NCBI RefSeq assembly: GCF_001866665.1
Contig: NZ_MLYO01000015.1
Coordinates: forward strand, 62,001-126,000
Reading direction: 5' to 3'
Length of the DNA stretch: 64,000 nt
Origin: Streptomyces monashensis
GTDB lineage: Bacteria; Actinomycetota; Actinomycetes; Streptomycetales; Streptomycetaceae
Program-made: the position numbers and the translations under genes
Notes under the pieces: model-generated
Seen by the model: the letters and a program-made list of their open reading frames with translations, nothing else
Databases searched by the model: none
Told to the model about the DNA's origin: nothing
Shown: in pieces, positions 1 through 8,725 of the stretch
Position numbering within the stretch: the stretch's first letter is position 1
Layout: each line of letters begins with the position of its first letter

Positions 1-250
1 CCGTGTGCTCGGCTGAGAAGACTTGCCGCAGCAGGGCAGCGGCCGCCCGCATCCCGGCAACGTCCCGAGTCGTCAGGTCGATGGGGTCGGTCTCACCATA
101 TGCGCGGAGCACGTCGGCGACGGCGGCTGGGTCGGGGCGCTCGTCCGCGAGGGCGTTGATCAGGGCGGCGGTGCGCCGAGCCGTGGTCAGCACGGAGTGC
201 CGGGTGGACCAGTCGTCGCTGTTGAAGGACACGTACGGAATGTAACGCAT
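1..250 (-). CDS. CGNR zinc finger-type regulator, N-terminal part (partial)
   Basis: The minus strand is open from an ATG at 250 to the window edge (83 codons), beginning MRYIPYVSFNSDDWSTRHSV. An N-terminal segment with an ALINALADERPD stretch resembles the ABATE-like region of CGNR zinc-finger transcription regulators. The C-terminal CGNR zinc finger would lie outside the window, so the family cannot be confirmed here. It is divergent from an MFS exporter gene with only 38 bp between start codons, the usual arrangement for a regulator and its transporter target. The assignment rests on my recollection of similar Streptomyces gene pairs. Confidence 0.5.
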   Translation of the reverse strand, partial: MRYIPYVSFNSDDWSTRHSVLTTARRTAALINALADERPDPAAVADVLRAYGETDPIDLTTRDVAGMRAAAALLRQVFSAEHT

Positions 251-289
251 CTTGTCGAGTTTTGAGTTACCTTCGTAACGTCTTGTCGA
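242..289. promoter_or_regulatory. Divergent promoter region with direct and inverted repeats
   Basis: The short gap between the CGNR-type gene and the MFS gene holds a GTAACG..TCTTGTCGA sequence twice, at 242-258 and again at 275-289. A GTTAC-CTTC-GTAAC inverted repeat lies at 266-279. The repeats overlap both start regions, so a bound regulator would affect both genes. The operator role is inference. Confidence 0.4.
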
Positions 290-1494
290 TGACAAAGCGT
301 TACTCACTCTGTGTCCATCTCGCTGGAGCAGTGGCAGCTCGTGCGGGTGACGAGATGTCGGGACCGTCGCTGATGCTGGCAGCATTCGCCTTGGCCGGAT
401 CGGCCGTCGACGCGTCGTCGCTGCTCGCGGGCATCACGATCTCTGCCGCGGCGGGTGGGCCGGTGTTCGGAGCACTCCTTGACAGGGCTGGGCGGCCGGG
501 ACGCCTGCTGGGCGGGGCCCTCGTCCTGTATGCGGCGGGGCTGGTGGTGATTCTCGTGGGACTGGGCCGGTTGCCGTTCGGGGTCACCATCTTGACCGCT
601 GTGGTGGCGGGGCTGCTGGGGCCGGCCCTGTCGGGCGGATGGACGGCCCAACTGCCCTGTGTGGTGCCGGGCGACCGCCTGCAGCGGGCGAACGCGCTCG
701 ATGCCATGACGTTCGGCGTGGCGAGTCTGGCCGGTCCGGCTCTCGCCGGCGGCGTGGCGCAGACGCTGGGTGGCCCGACGGCCGTGGTGTTCTCCGCGGT
801 GCTCATCGGCGTGGCGCTGCCCGCTGCCTGGATGCTGCCCGCCCGCCCCGGTCGGGCGCGAGGCGCCCAGCAGACAACCCCAGTGGTCAGCGATCTTGCT
901 GCCGGTCTGCGGGTCGTCGTCGGACGACCGTCGTTGGCCCGAGCGACCCTCACCTCGGTCCTCTCGTGTGCTGCTCAGGGCATGCTGACGGCTTGCGTTC
1001 CCCTCCTGGGCGAGCGGGTCCTGGGCGGAGCCGGCCGCGGTGCGGTGCTGCTCTCCTGCACGGCGATCTCCGCCCTGACGGCCAACGCCGTGCTCGCGCG
1101 GTTTCCACGATCAGTCGCCCCCGACACGGTCATCTGGGCCAGTGCCGTTGTCCAGGCTGCCGCGCTGGCCTTGGCCCTATGGGGTCGACCGGCCGTGGTC
1201 ATCGTGGCCGTACTCATCGCCGGCATCGGTGAGGGACCCCAATTGGCTGCCTTGTTCGCAGTCCGCCATCGGGAGGCCCCTGAACGACTGCGCGGGCAGG
1301 TGTTCACCACCGGCGCCAGCTTGAAGACCACGGGATTCGCCCTGGGGGCGGCGGTGGCCGGACCGGTCGCGACCTGGTCCCTTCCGGGCGCCTTGGTGTT
1401 CGCAGCGAGCGTGGCGGTCGTCGCCGCACTGGGTTTCTTCGCCATCCCGTCGGCATCTGCCAGTCCGTCCGAGGACCGTGCGGTATCGGGTTGA
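289..1494 (+). CDS. MFS transporter
   Basis: A 401-aa very hydrophobic protein with about 12 membrane segments, of the size and composition of drug/proton antiporters of the major facilitator superfamily. Glycine- and alanine-rich helices run throughout (for example around residues 40-65 and 80-110), with a polar Arg/Thr loop near residues 185-205 that fits the central cytoplasmic loop. I chose the ATG at 289 (MTKRYSLCVH). An in-frame TTG at 262 would add nine residues but falls inside the repeat region. It is divergent from the CGNR-type regulator, which probably controls it. The substrate cannot be told from sequence. Confidence 0.8.
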   Translation: MTKRYSLCVHLAGAVAARAGDEMSGPSLMLAAFALAGSAVDASSLLAGITISAAAGGPVFGALLDRAGRPGRLLGGALVLYAAGLVVILVGLGRLPFGVTILTAVVAGLLGPALSGGWTAQLPCVVPGDRLQRANALDAMTFGVASLAGPALAGGVAQTLGGPTAVVFSAVLIGVALPAAWMLPARPGRARGAQQTTPVVSDLAAGLRVVVGRPSLARATLTSVLSCAAQGMLTACVPLLGERVLGGAGRGAVLLSCTAISALTANAVLARFPRSVAPDTVIWASAVVQAAALALALWGRPAVVIVAVLIAGIGEGPQLAALFAVRHREAPERLRGQVFTTGASLKTTGFALGAAVAGPVATWSLPGALVFAASVAVVAALGFFAIPSASASPSEDRAVSG

Positions 1495-1550
1495 TCAGGC
1501 GCGGGCTGCCGGGTCTTCGTGGTCCACTGGCTGGGTCCAGCATCCCGGTC

Positions 1551-1589
1551 GACCACCGGCCAAGCGGATCCTCCGCGTGGCCGGTGGTC
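1551..1589. terminator. Bidirectional hairpin terminator
   Basis: A perfect 12-bp stem (GACCACCGGCCA at 1551-1562 pairing with 1578-1589) continues after one mismatch into a 5-bp inner stem (GCGGA/TCCGC) around a TCC loop. It sits between the convergent MFS and sigma-factor genes. There is no T-tract, which is normal for high-GC actinomycetes. Confidence 0.75.
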
Positions 1590-1670
1590 GTTCCGCCCCG
1601 TTGACCACCCTTCCCGGGCATTCTCACCGGCCGGAACGGTCGGAGCACCTGGGTGCCGGGTGACCGGGGT

Positions 1671-2632
1671 TCAGGGCGCGGGCGTCGGTGCGAAGTCGAA
1701 CGTCGGTACCAGGCTTGGGTCGTTGAACGCCGTGATGTGGGCGATGCGGGTGCCGATCAGGGTGAGGACCTGGATGCCGTAGGGCTCGTACCGCTCGTCG
1801 CCCGCGTGCCGGTGGACGACGAGGGCGGGCTGGCCGTTGGCGCGGGTGGGCGTCAGCCGCCACAGGTGGGGGCGCAGCACCCGGTCGACCAGGAAGCCGA
1901 CGACGGCCCTGCGGCCGGTGAACCAGGTCGGGGTGGGCGGCATCTCCAGCTCCACGTCGATCCGCAGCAGGTTCACCAGCGCGTCGGGGTCGGCCCGGCT
2001 GAACGCGTCGACGTAGCCGTCGAGGAGGGTCCGCATGGTGGCCTCGGCCGGCTCGGCCAGGCCGTCCTCGACCGGGCCGGCCTCGGCCAGGCGGGTCCGG
2101 GCGCGGCGGAGCGCGCTGTCGACGGCCGCGGGCGTGGTGTCCAGCATCTCGGCGACCTCGGCCGTCCGGAACCCGAGCACGTCACGCAAGGTCAGCACGG
2201 CCCGCTGCCGCGCGGACAGGTACTGGAGCGCGGCGACGAAGGCGAGCCGCACACCCGTCCGCCCGGCCACGATGTCGCGGGGTCGCCGGCGCCGAAGAGG
2301 GCGTCCGGCGCCGGCTGGAGCCAGGCCACCGACGGCTCGCGAGGAGCCACGGCCACCCGGTGGTCGTCCTCGGGCGTACCGAGTCCCGACGGCAGGGGCC
2401 GCCTGGAACGCGTCTCCAGCGCCGTCAGGCAGGCCATGGTGGCGATCTTGTACAGCCACCGCCGCACCGAGGAGCGGCCTTCGAACCGGTCGAACGCGCG
2501 CCACGCTCGCAGGTAGGTCTCCTGTACGAGGTCTTCGGCGTCGTGGATCGAGCCGAGGATCCGGTAGCAGTGCGCGAGCAGCTCCGGCCGGAACGGCTCG
2601 GCCAGGGTGACGAACTGGGCGTCCGACGGCAT
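1671..2632 (-). pseudogene. ECF sigma factor (SigG-like with SnoaL tail), frameshifted
   Basis: Two overlapping minus-strand frames together make one ECF sigma factor. From the ATG at 2632 the first frame gives sigma region 2 (LLAHCYRILGSIHDAEDLVQ, then ETYLRAW) and reads to about 2280. The second frame carries region 4 (ARQRAVLTLRDVLGF, then a helix-turn-helix) and a C-terminal SnoaL-like domain ending FDFAPTPAP at 1671. The switch falls at a run of four G/C bases near 2279-2282. One extra base there would restore GDPRDIVAGR and a single protein of about 320 aa, the usual size for this ECF group. It may be a true frameshift or a homopolymer sequencing error. The SDR gene 46 bp upstream reads in the same direction. 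Confidence 0.8.
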
Positions 2633-2678
2633 GGCGGTTACTCCCCGGGTTGCGGTGCGGTCCACCGTAGAGGCCGGC

Positions 2679-3419
2679 TCAGTCGATCGGCTGCAGACCG
2701 GCACCGGTGCCGCGGTACTCGGGAGCGCTCTGCGGGTCTCCGGCGACCTCCAGGGCGGCCTTGGCGAACTGCTCCGGGGTGAGGATGGGCAGCCGCCCCT
2801 CCACGAAGGCGGCCTGGTCGACGCCCTGGCGCTCGGCGTAGCCCGCGATCGCGACCGAGCCGATGCCGGTGCCCGGGGTCATCTGCGGAAGCACCGTCAG
2901 GAACCGGATGCCCCGTCCGGCCCGCTCCGACTCCTCGGCCGCGTACCCGCGCAGGTAGCGGATGGCGGCCTTGGCACTGGCATAGCCACCGCTGAGCGGC
3001 GAGCCACCCAGGACCGCTCCACTGGACAGGGAGAGGACCACACTGCCCGGCGCCAGCGGGACGCGCAGCGCCGCCGTGGTCCAGGCGAAGACGTGCCGGG
3101 TGTCAACGTGCCAGTTGCGACTGAAGGTCTCCCAGGTCTGCTCGTGGACGGGCGCCATGTGCGGCGGTACCCCGGCGTTCAGGACGAGCAGAGTGGGACG
3201 GTGCTCGCGGATCACGTCCTGCGCGACCGCTTCGTCGGTGGCATCGGCTGCGACGGGTGTGAAGCCGTCGCCGAGATCTTGGCGTACGGCGCGAAGCGCC
3301 TGCTCGTCGCGGGCGATGCCGATGACGCGGGTGCCCGTGGCGACGAGCGCGGTGGCGATCGCGCGCCCGAATCCGCGGCTGGCGCCGGTGACGACGGCGG
3401 TCCGGAACTGCTCGGACAT
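2679..3419 (-). CDS. SDR family oxidoreductase
   Basis: A 246-aa short-chain dehydrogenase/reductase. It has the nucleotide-binding TGASRGFG motif near residue 10, the LNAG motif near 85, the active Ser in LSLSSG, and the catalytic YASAK. The ATG at 3419 is chosen because AGGAGAG lies six bases upstream; the open frame extends further but without a better start. It lies 46 bp upstream of the broken sigma-factor gene on the same strand and probably shares its transcript. The substrate is unknown. Confidence 0.85.
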   Translation of the reverse strand: MSEQFRTAVVTGASRGFGRAIATALVATGTRVIGIARDEQALRAVRQDLGDGFTPVAADATDEAVAQDVIREHRPTLLVLNAGVPPHMAPVHEQTWETFSRNWHVDTRHVFAWTTAALRVPLAPGSVVLSLSSGAVLGGSPLSGGYASAKAAIRYLRGYAAEESERAGRGIRFLTVLPQMTPGTGIGSVAIAGYAERQGVDQAAFVEGRLPILTPEQFAKAALEVAGDPQSAPEYRGTGAGLQPID

Positions 3420-3970
3420 CGGACTCTCCTGGGTGGATGGTCGGGTTCGGTCGGCATCAAGACCAGCCCCGGAAGCGAAAACCGTCGCCGCAGCCGAAAT
3501 TGGGAGAGTGATGCAGGCCACGCACACCCGGCCCCGGGTTCATCGGCCTGGACGACGGCCCCGGCAACCCGGTGATCGTCACTGGACGCGACGCGCCCCG
3601 AGGCAAGCCGCTGACCGCCGCGCGGAGGGCCCGTGCAGAACTTCGCCGAATTCCTCCGCCAGGACGTCGTCGCCGTCACTACCGGTCTTCGCGCCGGCCC
3701 CGCACCGATCCGAGGCGATGGAGGTGTCGATGGACCCGCTGTTCAAGGACGAGGTCCGCGACGCGGTCGGCCTGGCTTCGACCCGCCTGAGGTGAAGGCC
3801 GGGTGGACGGGGCGGATGCGGACCGCGGTGGCGACGCGGCAAGCCGAAGCCCGCTGCGGCTCTTTCACAGCCCGAACGGTGACGCCGAGGCGGAGCCGGG
3901 CATGTTCGCGCCGTAGACGGCCCGCGCCGGCGGTCATGGCATCGAGTATCGGGGCGCTCGCGCGATTGCC
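3420..3970. other. Degenerate intergenic region
   Basis: This stretch of about 550 bp holds no intact gene that I can defend. It contains the IS630-like fragment listed separately near 3715-3810. The remainder has short open frames without recognisable motifs or ribosome sites. Confidence 0.5.
3712..3812 (+). mobile_element. IS630-family transposase fragment (decayed)
   Basis: The plus strand reads MDPLFKDEVRDAVGL and, after a one-base shift, FDPPEVKAG. This matches the block just before the second catalytic Asp of IS630 transposases, typically a DPxFxxKxRDVVGLYLDPPE-like string. Only this short stretch is recognisable, and no ends or target duplications are visible. A second, C-terminal IS630 fragment lies at 55246-55460. 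Confidence 0.4.
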
Positions 3971-4000
3971 TTGACAATAGTTGTCGTGACAACGATGCTG
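3971..4000 (+). promoter_or_regulatory. Promoter and MarR-type operator
   Basis: A TTGACA at 3971-3976 is followed after 17 bp by GATGCT (3994-3999), six bases before the GTG start of the MarR gene. Overlapping it are alternating half sites GACAA (3973), TTGTC (3981) and GACAA (3988), giving two inverted repeats of the MarR-operator kind. The spacing would place the transcription start at or next to the GTG, suggesting a leaderless, autorepressed transcript. Confidence 0.55.
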
Positions 4001-4005
4001 GAGGG

Positions 4006-4458
4006 GTGAGTAACCCAAGTGGACTCCACGACCACCTCGGCTATTGGCTGCGCCGCCTCTCCGACGAGGTGCACGGCCGGTTCGAGGCCGAACTCGCTCT
4101 GCACGACGTCACCGTCTCCCAGTGGGGGGTGATGGCCAGCGTGTTCCATGGCCACGACACCACCAAGGCCGTGGCCGCGCACATGGACATCGATCCGGGA
4201 GCCGTCTCCCGCCTGGTCGACCGTCTCGCGGCCAAGGGTCTCGTCCGCCGCGAGCCGGACCCCGCCTCCCGGCGTACGGTGCGGCTGGTCCTGACCGACC
4301 AGGGGCGGCTCCTCGTGCCGGAGCTGGCCGAGCTCGCCGACCGCAACGACCTCCACTACTTCGGCTCGCTCGACGCAGGCCAGCGCCGGCAACTGGAGCA
4401 GTGGATCCGGCGCCTGGTGGGCGAGGCCCACCCCGCGCCGCCGCCCGACAACCCTTGA
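4006..4458 (+). CDS. MarR family transcriptional regulator
   Basis: A 150-aa MarR-type regulator. It has the expected helical dimerisation ends and a winged helix in the middle: VSQWGVMASVF, then GAVSRLVDRLAAKGLVRR as recognition helix, then the wing RREPDPASRRTVRLVLT. The start is the GTG at 4006. The GGAGGG sequence immediately abuts it, so translation is probably leaderless rather than Shine-Dalgarno driven. It is followed 14 bp later by an SRPBCC gene, likely its co-transcribed target. The upstream GACAA/TTGTC repeats suggest autoregulation. Confidence 0.85.
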   Translation: MSNPSGLHDHLGYWLRRLSDEVHGRFEAELALHDVTVSQWGVMASVFHGHDTTKAVAAHMDIDPGAVSRLVDRLAAKGLVRREPDPASRRTVRLVLTDQGRLLVPELAELADRNDLHYFGSLDAGQRRQLEQWIRRLVGEAHPAPPPDNP

Positions 4459-4472
4459 GAGAGAAGCGCACC

Positions 4473-4895
4473 GTGAGCATCAAGCACTCCATCACCAAGA
4501 CCATCGGCATCGACCGGCCCCACGAGGAGGTCTTCGCCTTCCTCGCCGATCCCGCGAACTGGCCCAAGTGGGCCGTGGTCAACGTCCAGTCCATCGAGCC
4601 CACCGACGACCCCGACTGGTGGCGCATGTCCACCCCGCTGGGCGCGGCCAAGCTGGGGCTACGGGCCAACACCGAGTTCGGGATCGTCGATCACATCTTC
4701 GACGACGAGACGGACTCCTGGCGCGTGCCGGCCCGTGTGGTCCCCAACGGCGACGGCGCCGAGTTCATGATGACCTTCTATCAGCCGCCGTCGCTTGACG
4801 ATTCCGAGTTCGAGGCGCAGATCGACCTGGTCGACATCGAACTCGCCACTCTGAAGAGGATCCTGGAGGGCGGTTTGGCGGACGTCACAGCATGA
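4473..4895 (+). CDS. SRPBCC family protein
   Basis: A 140-aa protein with the start-domain fold of the SRPBCC superfamily. Its N-terminal strand (KTIGIDRPHEEVFAFLADPA) and the NWPKW turn are typical of polyketide cyclase/dehydrase-like small-ligand binding proteins. The GTG at 4473 starts 14 bp after the MarR gene, so the two form an operon. The last 11 bp overlap the 3' end of the convergent aldehyde dehydrogenase gene. The ligand is unknown. Confidence 0.75.
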   Translation: MSIKHSITKTIGIDRPHEEVFAFLADPANWPKWAVVNVQSIEPTDDPDWWRMSTPLGAAKLGLRANTEFGIVDHIFDDETDSWRVPARVVPNGDGAEFMMTFYQPPSLDDSEFEAQIDLVDIELATLKRILEGGLADVTA

Positions 4896-6318
4896 CGTGC
4901 TTGACCTGTGTGTAGTCCAGCAGGCCGGTGAGCGAGAGGTCGCTGCCGTAGCCGGAGTGCCGCACGCCGCCGTGAGGCATCTCCGAGACGGTCGTGCCAT
5001 GCGTGTTGACCCAGACGATGCCCGTGTGCAGCGCGCGGCTCGCGCGCATGGCGCGGTCGTGGTCGCGGGTCCAGACGCTCGCGGCCAGCCCCTGCGGGAC
5101 CGCGTTCGCCATCCGCAACGCCTCGGCCTCGTCGCCGAACGGCTGCACGGTGACGACCGGGCCGAACACCTCGCTCCGTACGATCTCGTCCCCCTGCCGG
5201 ACCCCGGCCACCACGGTGGCCTGGTGGAAGTAGCCGGGGCGGTCCAGGGCCCGGCCGCCGGTGACGACCTCGGCATGGGCCGGAAGGCGTTCCAACATCC
5301 CTTGTACGACGGCGAGTTGCGTGGCATGGGCGAGCGGTCCGAAGTCGGCGTGTTCGCCCACGGAGGTGCCCGGTACGCGGCGCTCGGCCCGGCGCGCGAA
5401 GGCGTCCACGAACGTGTCGTGGATCCGGTGGTCGACCAGGATCCTGGTGGGCGCCGTACAGTCCTGGCCCGCGTTGTAGAAGGACAGTGACGACAACTGC
5501 TCGACCGCGTCGTCGAGATCGGCGTCCGCGTGGACCAGGACGGGTGCGTTGCCGCCGAGTTCGAGGTGGAGCCGCTTGAGGTCGGCCGCCGCGGCGGCGG
5601 CGATCTCCTGCCCGGCGCGGACGCTGCCGGTGACCGCGACGAGCCGGACCTCGGGGTGGGCGACCAGCAGTCGTCCGGTGCCGCGGTCGCCGCACACGAC
5701 GTTGAGCACCCCGGGCGGCAGCTGTTCGGCGGCCAGCCGGGCCAGCAGCACGGCCGAGGACGGGGTGGTGTCCGACGGTTTCAGCACGACCGTGTTGCCT
5801 GCCGCCAGCGCGGGGGCGACCTTCCAGACGGCCATCATCAGCGGGTAGTTCCACGGCGTGATCTGGGCGCAGACACCGACCGGTTCGCGACGCAGGATCG
5901 AGGTGCGGCCCGGGGTGTACTCGGCGGCCGCGGTGCCCGGCAGGTTCCGTGCGGCTCCGGCGACGTACCGCAGCACGTCCACGATCGCGGGCAGTTCGTC
6001 CACCAGGAACAGGGCCCGCGGCTTGCCCGTATCCCTCACCTCCGTGTCCGCCACGGTGGCCGCCTCCCGTTCCAGGGCGTCGGCCATGCGCAGCAACACG
6101 CTCTGCCGTGTCGCGGGAGTGGTGGCCGACCAGCCCGGGAAGGCCAGTCGCGCCGCCCGACAGGCCGCGTCCACGTCCCTCGGACCGGAGAGCGGTGCCG
6201 TGCCGTGAGGGAGCGCGGTGGCGGGGTCGATCAGCGACAGGGTCGCCCCGGAGGCCGCTGGCACCTCCTTGCCGCCGACGTGGTTGAGGACGGTCGTCAG
6301 GTCGGTGTTCTCAGCCAC
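4885..6318 (-). CDS. Aminobutyraldehyde/betaine-aldehyde dehydrogenase
   Basis: A 477-aa NAD(P)-dependent aldehyde dehydrogenase. It shows the NYPLMMAVWKVAPALAAGN substrate-channel motif, the catalytic Glu in LELGGNAP, and the catalytic Cys in GQDCTAPTR. The form YNAGQDC resembles gamma-aminobutyraldehyde dehydrogenases (PatD type) more than general ones. The GTG start at 6318 overlaps the stop of the amine oxidase gene by 8 bp, so translation is probably coupled. In context it would oxidise the aldehyde released by the amine oxidase, for example 4-aminobutyraldehyde to GABA. The exact substrate is inferred. Confidence 0.85.
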   Translation of the reverse strand: MAENTDLTTVLNHVGGKEVPAASGATLSLIDPATALPHGTAPLSGPRDVDAACRAARLAFPGWSATTPATRQSVLLRMADALEREAATVADTEVRDTGKPRALFLVDELPAIVDVLRYVAGAARNLPGTAAAEYTPGRTSILRREPVGVCAQITPWNYPLMMAVWKVAPALAAGNTVVLKPSDTTPSSAVLLARLAAEQLPPGVLNVVCGDRGTGRLLVAHPEVRLVAVTGSVRAGQEIAAAAAADLKRLHLELGGNAPVLVHADADLDDAVEQLSSLSFYNAGQDCTAPTRILVDHRIHDTFVDAFARRAERRVPGTSVGEHADFGPLAHATQLAVVQGMLERLPAHAEVVTGGRALDRPGYFHQATVVAGVRQGDEIVRSEVFGPVVTVQPFGDEAEALRMANAVPQGLAASVWTRDHDRAMRASRALHTGIVWVNTHGTTVSEMPHGGVRHSGYGSDLSLTGLLDYTQVKHVML

Positions 6319-7624
6319 GGCGCAGTGCCTCCTCGGCCGCGGCGCGGCCGGTGCGGACGGCGCCTTCCATGTAGCCGGCGACCCACTGGTCCGAGCCGCA
6401 GACGTAGAACGGCGGTTCATGGGTGCCGTGCAGCGGGCCGACCCCCATCACCTCGCCCGGCGGCCACTGTGTGACGTAACCCTGGGTCCACGGGTCGGTG
6501 CCCCACATCCGCAGATGGCAGGAGGACGGCCGCAGCGCCTCGTCGCCGAACATGCCGGCCACCTCGGCGAGCAGTTCGGGGGTGCGCCGATGAGGCGGTG
6601 TGCCCAGCAGGACGCCATAGCGCTCGGGCGGGACCAGCGCCGACAGCACGCCCTCGTGCTGCGGCCAGGTGCTGCCCAGGACCCCTTCGGCCTCGGACAG
6701 ACCGCTCAGACCGGCGGCGCGCCAGAAGGGACGGTCGTACACGGCGGCGAACTTCGCGGCCACCGCCTGCCGTTGGCGGTGCAGCGACGCCAGGCGGGCG
6801 TCGCTGACCCCGGTGACGGCGACCGACCGGAGCGGTCCCACCGGCAGGGCGCACACCACGGCGCCCGTGGTGAGGCCCTCGCCGGTGCCCAGGCGCACGG
6901 TGCAGTGGCCGGGCCGTACGTCCAGCGCGGCGACGGGCGAGCCGAGCCGGATGCGCGGGCCCAGCTCGCGGCCCATGACCTCGGCGAGGGTGGCCGACCC
7001 CGCCGCCAACCGGACTCCCTCCCAGTCGTCGTAGTCGTAGTCGCCCATGCCCGGGACCGCCGCGCTCTTGCGCAGGGCCGCCAGGAGCGAGACGCGCTCG
7101 TACGACCCTCCCGCCAGGGCCAGTTGACCGATGTCCCACAGCCGCACCACGGCGGCTGAGGCATGTCGGGAGCGCAGCCAGTCGGCAACGGACAGCCGGT
7201 CCAGGGCGGTGGCGTCCGGATGCGACCAGGGGTCGTCGGGGTTTACCGTGGCGGCGAGCTCGCCGAACTCCCTGCCGAGCCGCTCGTGTTGGGCCGAATC
7301 GCCGGGGCCGAACCAGTGCGGCGGGTCGCCGGGTGAAAGACCTTCGGGGGTGGAGCGGGTGATACGGCCGGGCTCGGCGACGTAGCTGGGCACCAGCTCC
7401 AGGTCCAGTTCCTCGGCGAGCCGCAGATAGGCGGTGTGGGCCAGGCCGACCACTTCACCGCCCAGCTGGACCGTACGGCCGTCGGGTGTACGGGTCTGCT
7501 CGACCCGGCCGCCGACGCGGTCCCGGGCCTCCAGGACGAGCACGTCGGTGCCCGCGGCGGCCAGGTCCCGGGCGGCGGCGAGGCCGGCCAGACCGGCCCC
7601 GAGCACGATCACGTCGTGATGCAT
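6311..7624 (-). CDS. Flavin-containing amine oxidase (putrescine oxidase-like)
   Basis: A 437-aa FAD amine oxidase. It has the N-terminal dinucleotide motif VIVLGAGLAGLAAARDL, the LEARDRVGGR motif and the C-terminal FAD-binding VAGYMEGAVRTGRAAAEE. Length and motifs fit monoamine/putrescine oxidases. It oxidatively deaminates an amine to an aldehyde, ammonia and hydrogen peroxide. It lies between the polyamine-type ABC transporter and the aldehyde dehydrogenase, overlapping the latter. This supports an import-then-oxidise route for a diamine or polyamine-like compound. Confidence 0.85.
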   Translation of the reverse strand: MHHDVIVLGAGLAGLAAARDLAAAGTDVLVLEARDRVGGRVEQTRTPDGRTVQLGGEVVGLAHTAYLRLAEELDLELVPSYVAEPGRITRSTPEGLSPGDPPHWFGPGDSAQHERLGREFGELAATVNPDDPWSHPDATALDRLSVADWLRSRHASAAVVRLWDIGQLALAGGSYERVSLLAALRKSAAVPGMGDYDYDDWEGVRLAAGSATLAEVMGRELGPRIRLGSPVAALDVRPGHCTVRLGTGEGLTTGAVVCALPVGPLRSVAVTGVSDARLASLHRQRQAVAAKFAAVYDRPFWRAAGLSGLSEAEGVLGSTWPQHEGVLSALVPPERYGVLLGTPPHRRTPELLAEVAGMFGDEALRPSSCHLRMWGTDPWTQGYVTQWPPGEVMGVGPLHGTHEPPFYVCGSDQWVAGYMEGAVRTGRAAAEEALRRG

Positions 7625-7651
7625 CGGTTTCGCTTTCGTCGTCGGGCGCGC

Positions 7652-8722
7652 TCAGACCAGGACGAGGCAGTGCTCGGGACGCCAGCCGAACTCCACCGTC
7701 TCGCCGCCGCTCCAGCGGTCCTCCATGCGCGCGCGGGCCGTGTTCTGCTCCAGTACGGACAGCGTGACGCCCGGGGCGACTTCGATGAGGTAGGTCGTGG
7801 TGGGGCCGCTGTAGACCGTTTCGCGGATCACTCCCGACAGCACCGACATGCCCGGCTCGAAGTCGGAGAGCCACACCTTCTCGGGGCGTACCGAGACGCT
7901 GACCGAGGTGCCGTCGGAGATACCGGGCCGAGCGCCGACCGGCAGGGCGGGACCGCTGTCGAGGGCGACCTCGCCGTCCCGGTAGGTGCCGGTCATGAGG
8001 TTGGAGGTGCCCATGAACGAGGCGACGAACCGGCTGGCGGGGTGCTCGTAGACGTCCTCGGGGGTGCCGCTCTGTTCGATGCGTCCGTCGTTCATCACGG
8101 CGATCCGGTCCGACATCGTCAGCGCCTCGTCCTGGTCATGGGTGACGAAGACGAAGGTGATGCCGACCTCGCGCTGGATCTGCTTCAGCTCGACCTGCAT
8201 CTGCCGGCGCAGCTTCAGGTCGAGGGCGGCCAGCGGCTCGTCCAGGAGCAGCACGGCCGGACGGTTGACCAGCGCACGAGCGAGCGCGACGCGCTGGCGC
8301 TGGCCGCCGGAGAGCGTACCGGGCCTGCGGTCGGCGAGGCCGCCGAGCTGGACCAGCTCCAGCATGTCGCCGACCCGCCGGCGTATCTCGGCCTTGGCCA
8401 CGCCCTTGCGCCTGAGGCCGAAGGCGACGTTGCCGGCGATGTCCAGGTGGTCGAAGAGCGCGTAGCTCTGGAAGACCGTGTTGACGTTGCGCCGGTTCGG
8501 CGGCAGCGCGGTCACGTCCGCACCGGCGAGCAGCACCGAGCCGTCGGTGGGGTCGCTGAACCCGCCGATCATGCGCAGCGTGGTGGTCTTGCCGCAGCCG
8601 GAGGGGCCGAGCAGGGAGTAGAAGTGGCCGCTCTCGATGTCGAGGTCGAGCCGGTGGACGGCGTAGGAGTCCGCGAACTGCTTGGAGACGCCGTCGAGGC
8701 GGACGGCCGGGGTCGCGTCCAT
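7652..8722 (-). CDS. potA: Spermidine/putrescine-type ABC transporter ATP-binding protein
   Basis: A 356-aa ATPase of the PotA type. Walker A is GPSGCGKTT near residue 40, the signature is LSGGQRQRVALARAL near 140, and Walker B is VLLLDEPLAALD. A C-terminal TOBE-like domain starts near residue 240. The start ATG at 8722 is three bases from the stop of the upstream permease gene. With the two permeases and the lipoprotein it forms a complete importer of the polyamine/opine class. The potA label reflects the family; the substrate may be another cation. Confidence 0.9.
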   Translation of the reverse strand: MDATPAVRLDGVSKQFADSYAVHRLDLDIESGHFYSLLGPSGCGKTTTLRMIGGFSDPTDGSVLLAGADVTALPPNRRNVNTVFQSYALFDHLDIAGNVAFGLRRKGVAKAEIRRRVGDMLELVQLGGLADRRPGTLSGGQRQRVALARALVNRPAVLLLDEPLAALDLKLRRQMQVELKQIQREVGITFVFVTHDQDEALTMSDRIAVMNDGRIEQSGTPEDVYEHPASRFVASFMGTSNLMTGTYRDGEVALDSGPALPVGARPGISDGTSVSVSVRPEKVWLSDFEPGMSVLSGVIRETVYSGPTTTYLIEVAPGVTLSVLEQNTARARMEDRWSGGETVEFGWRPEHCLVLV

Positions 8723-8725
8723 GGG

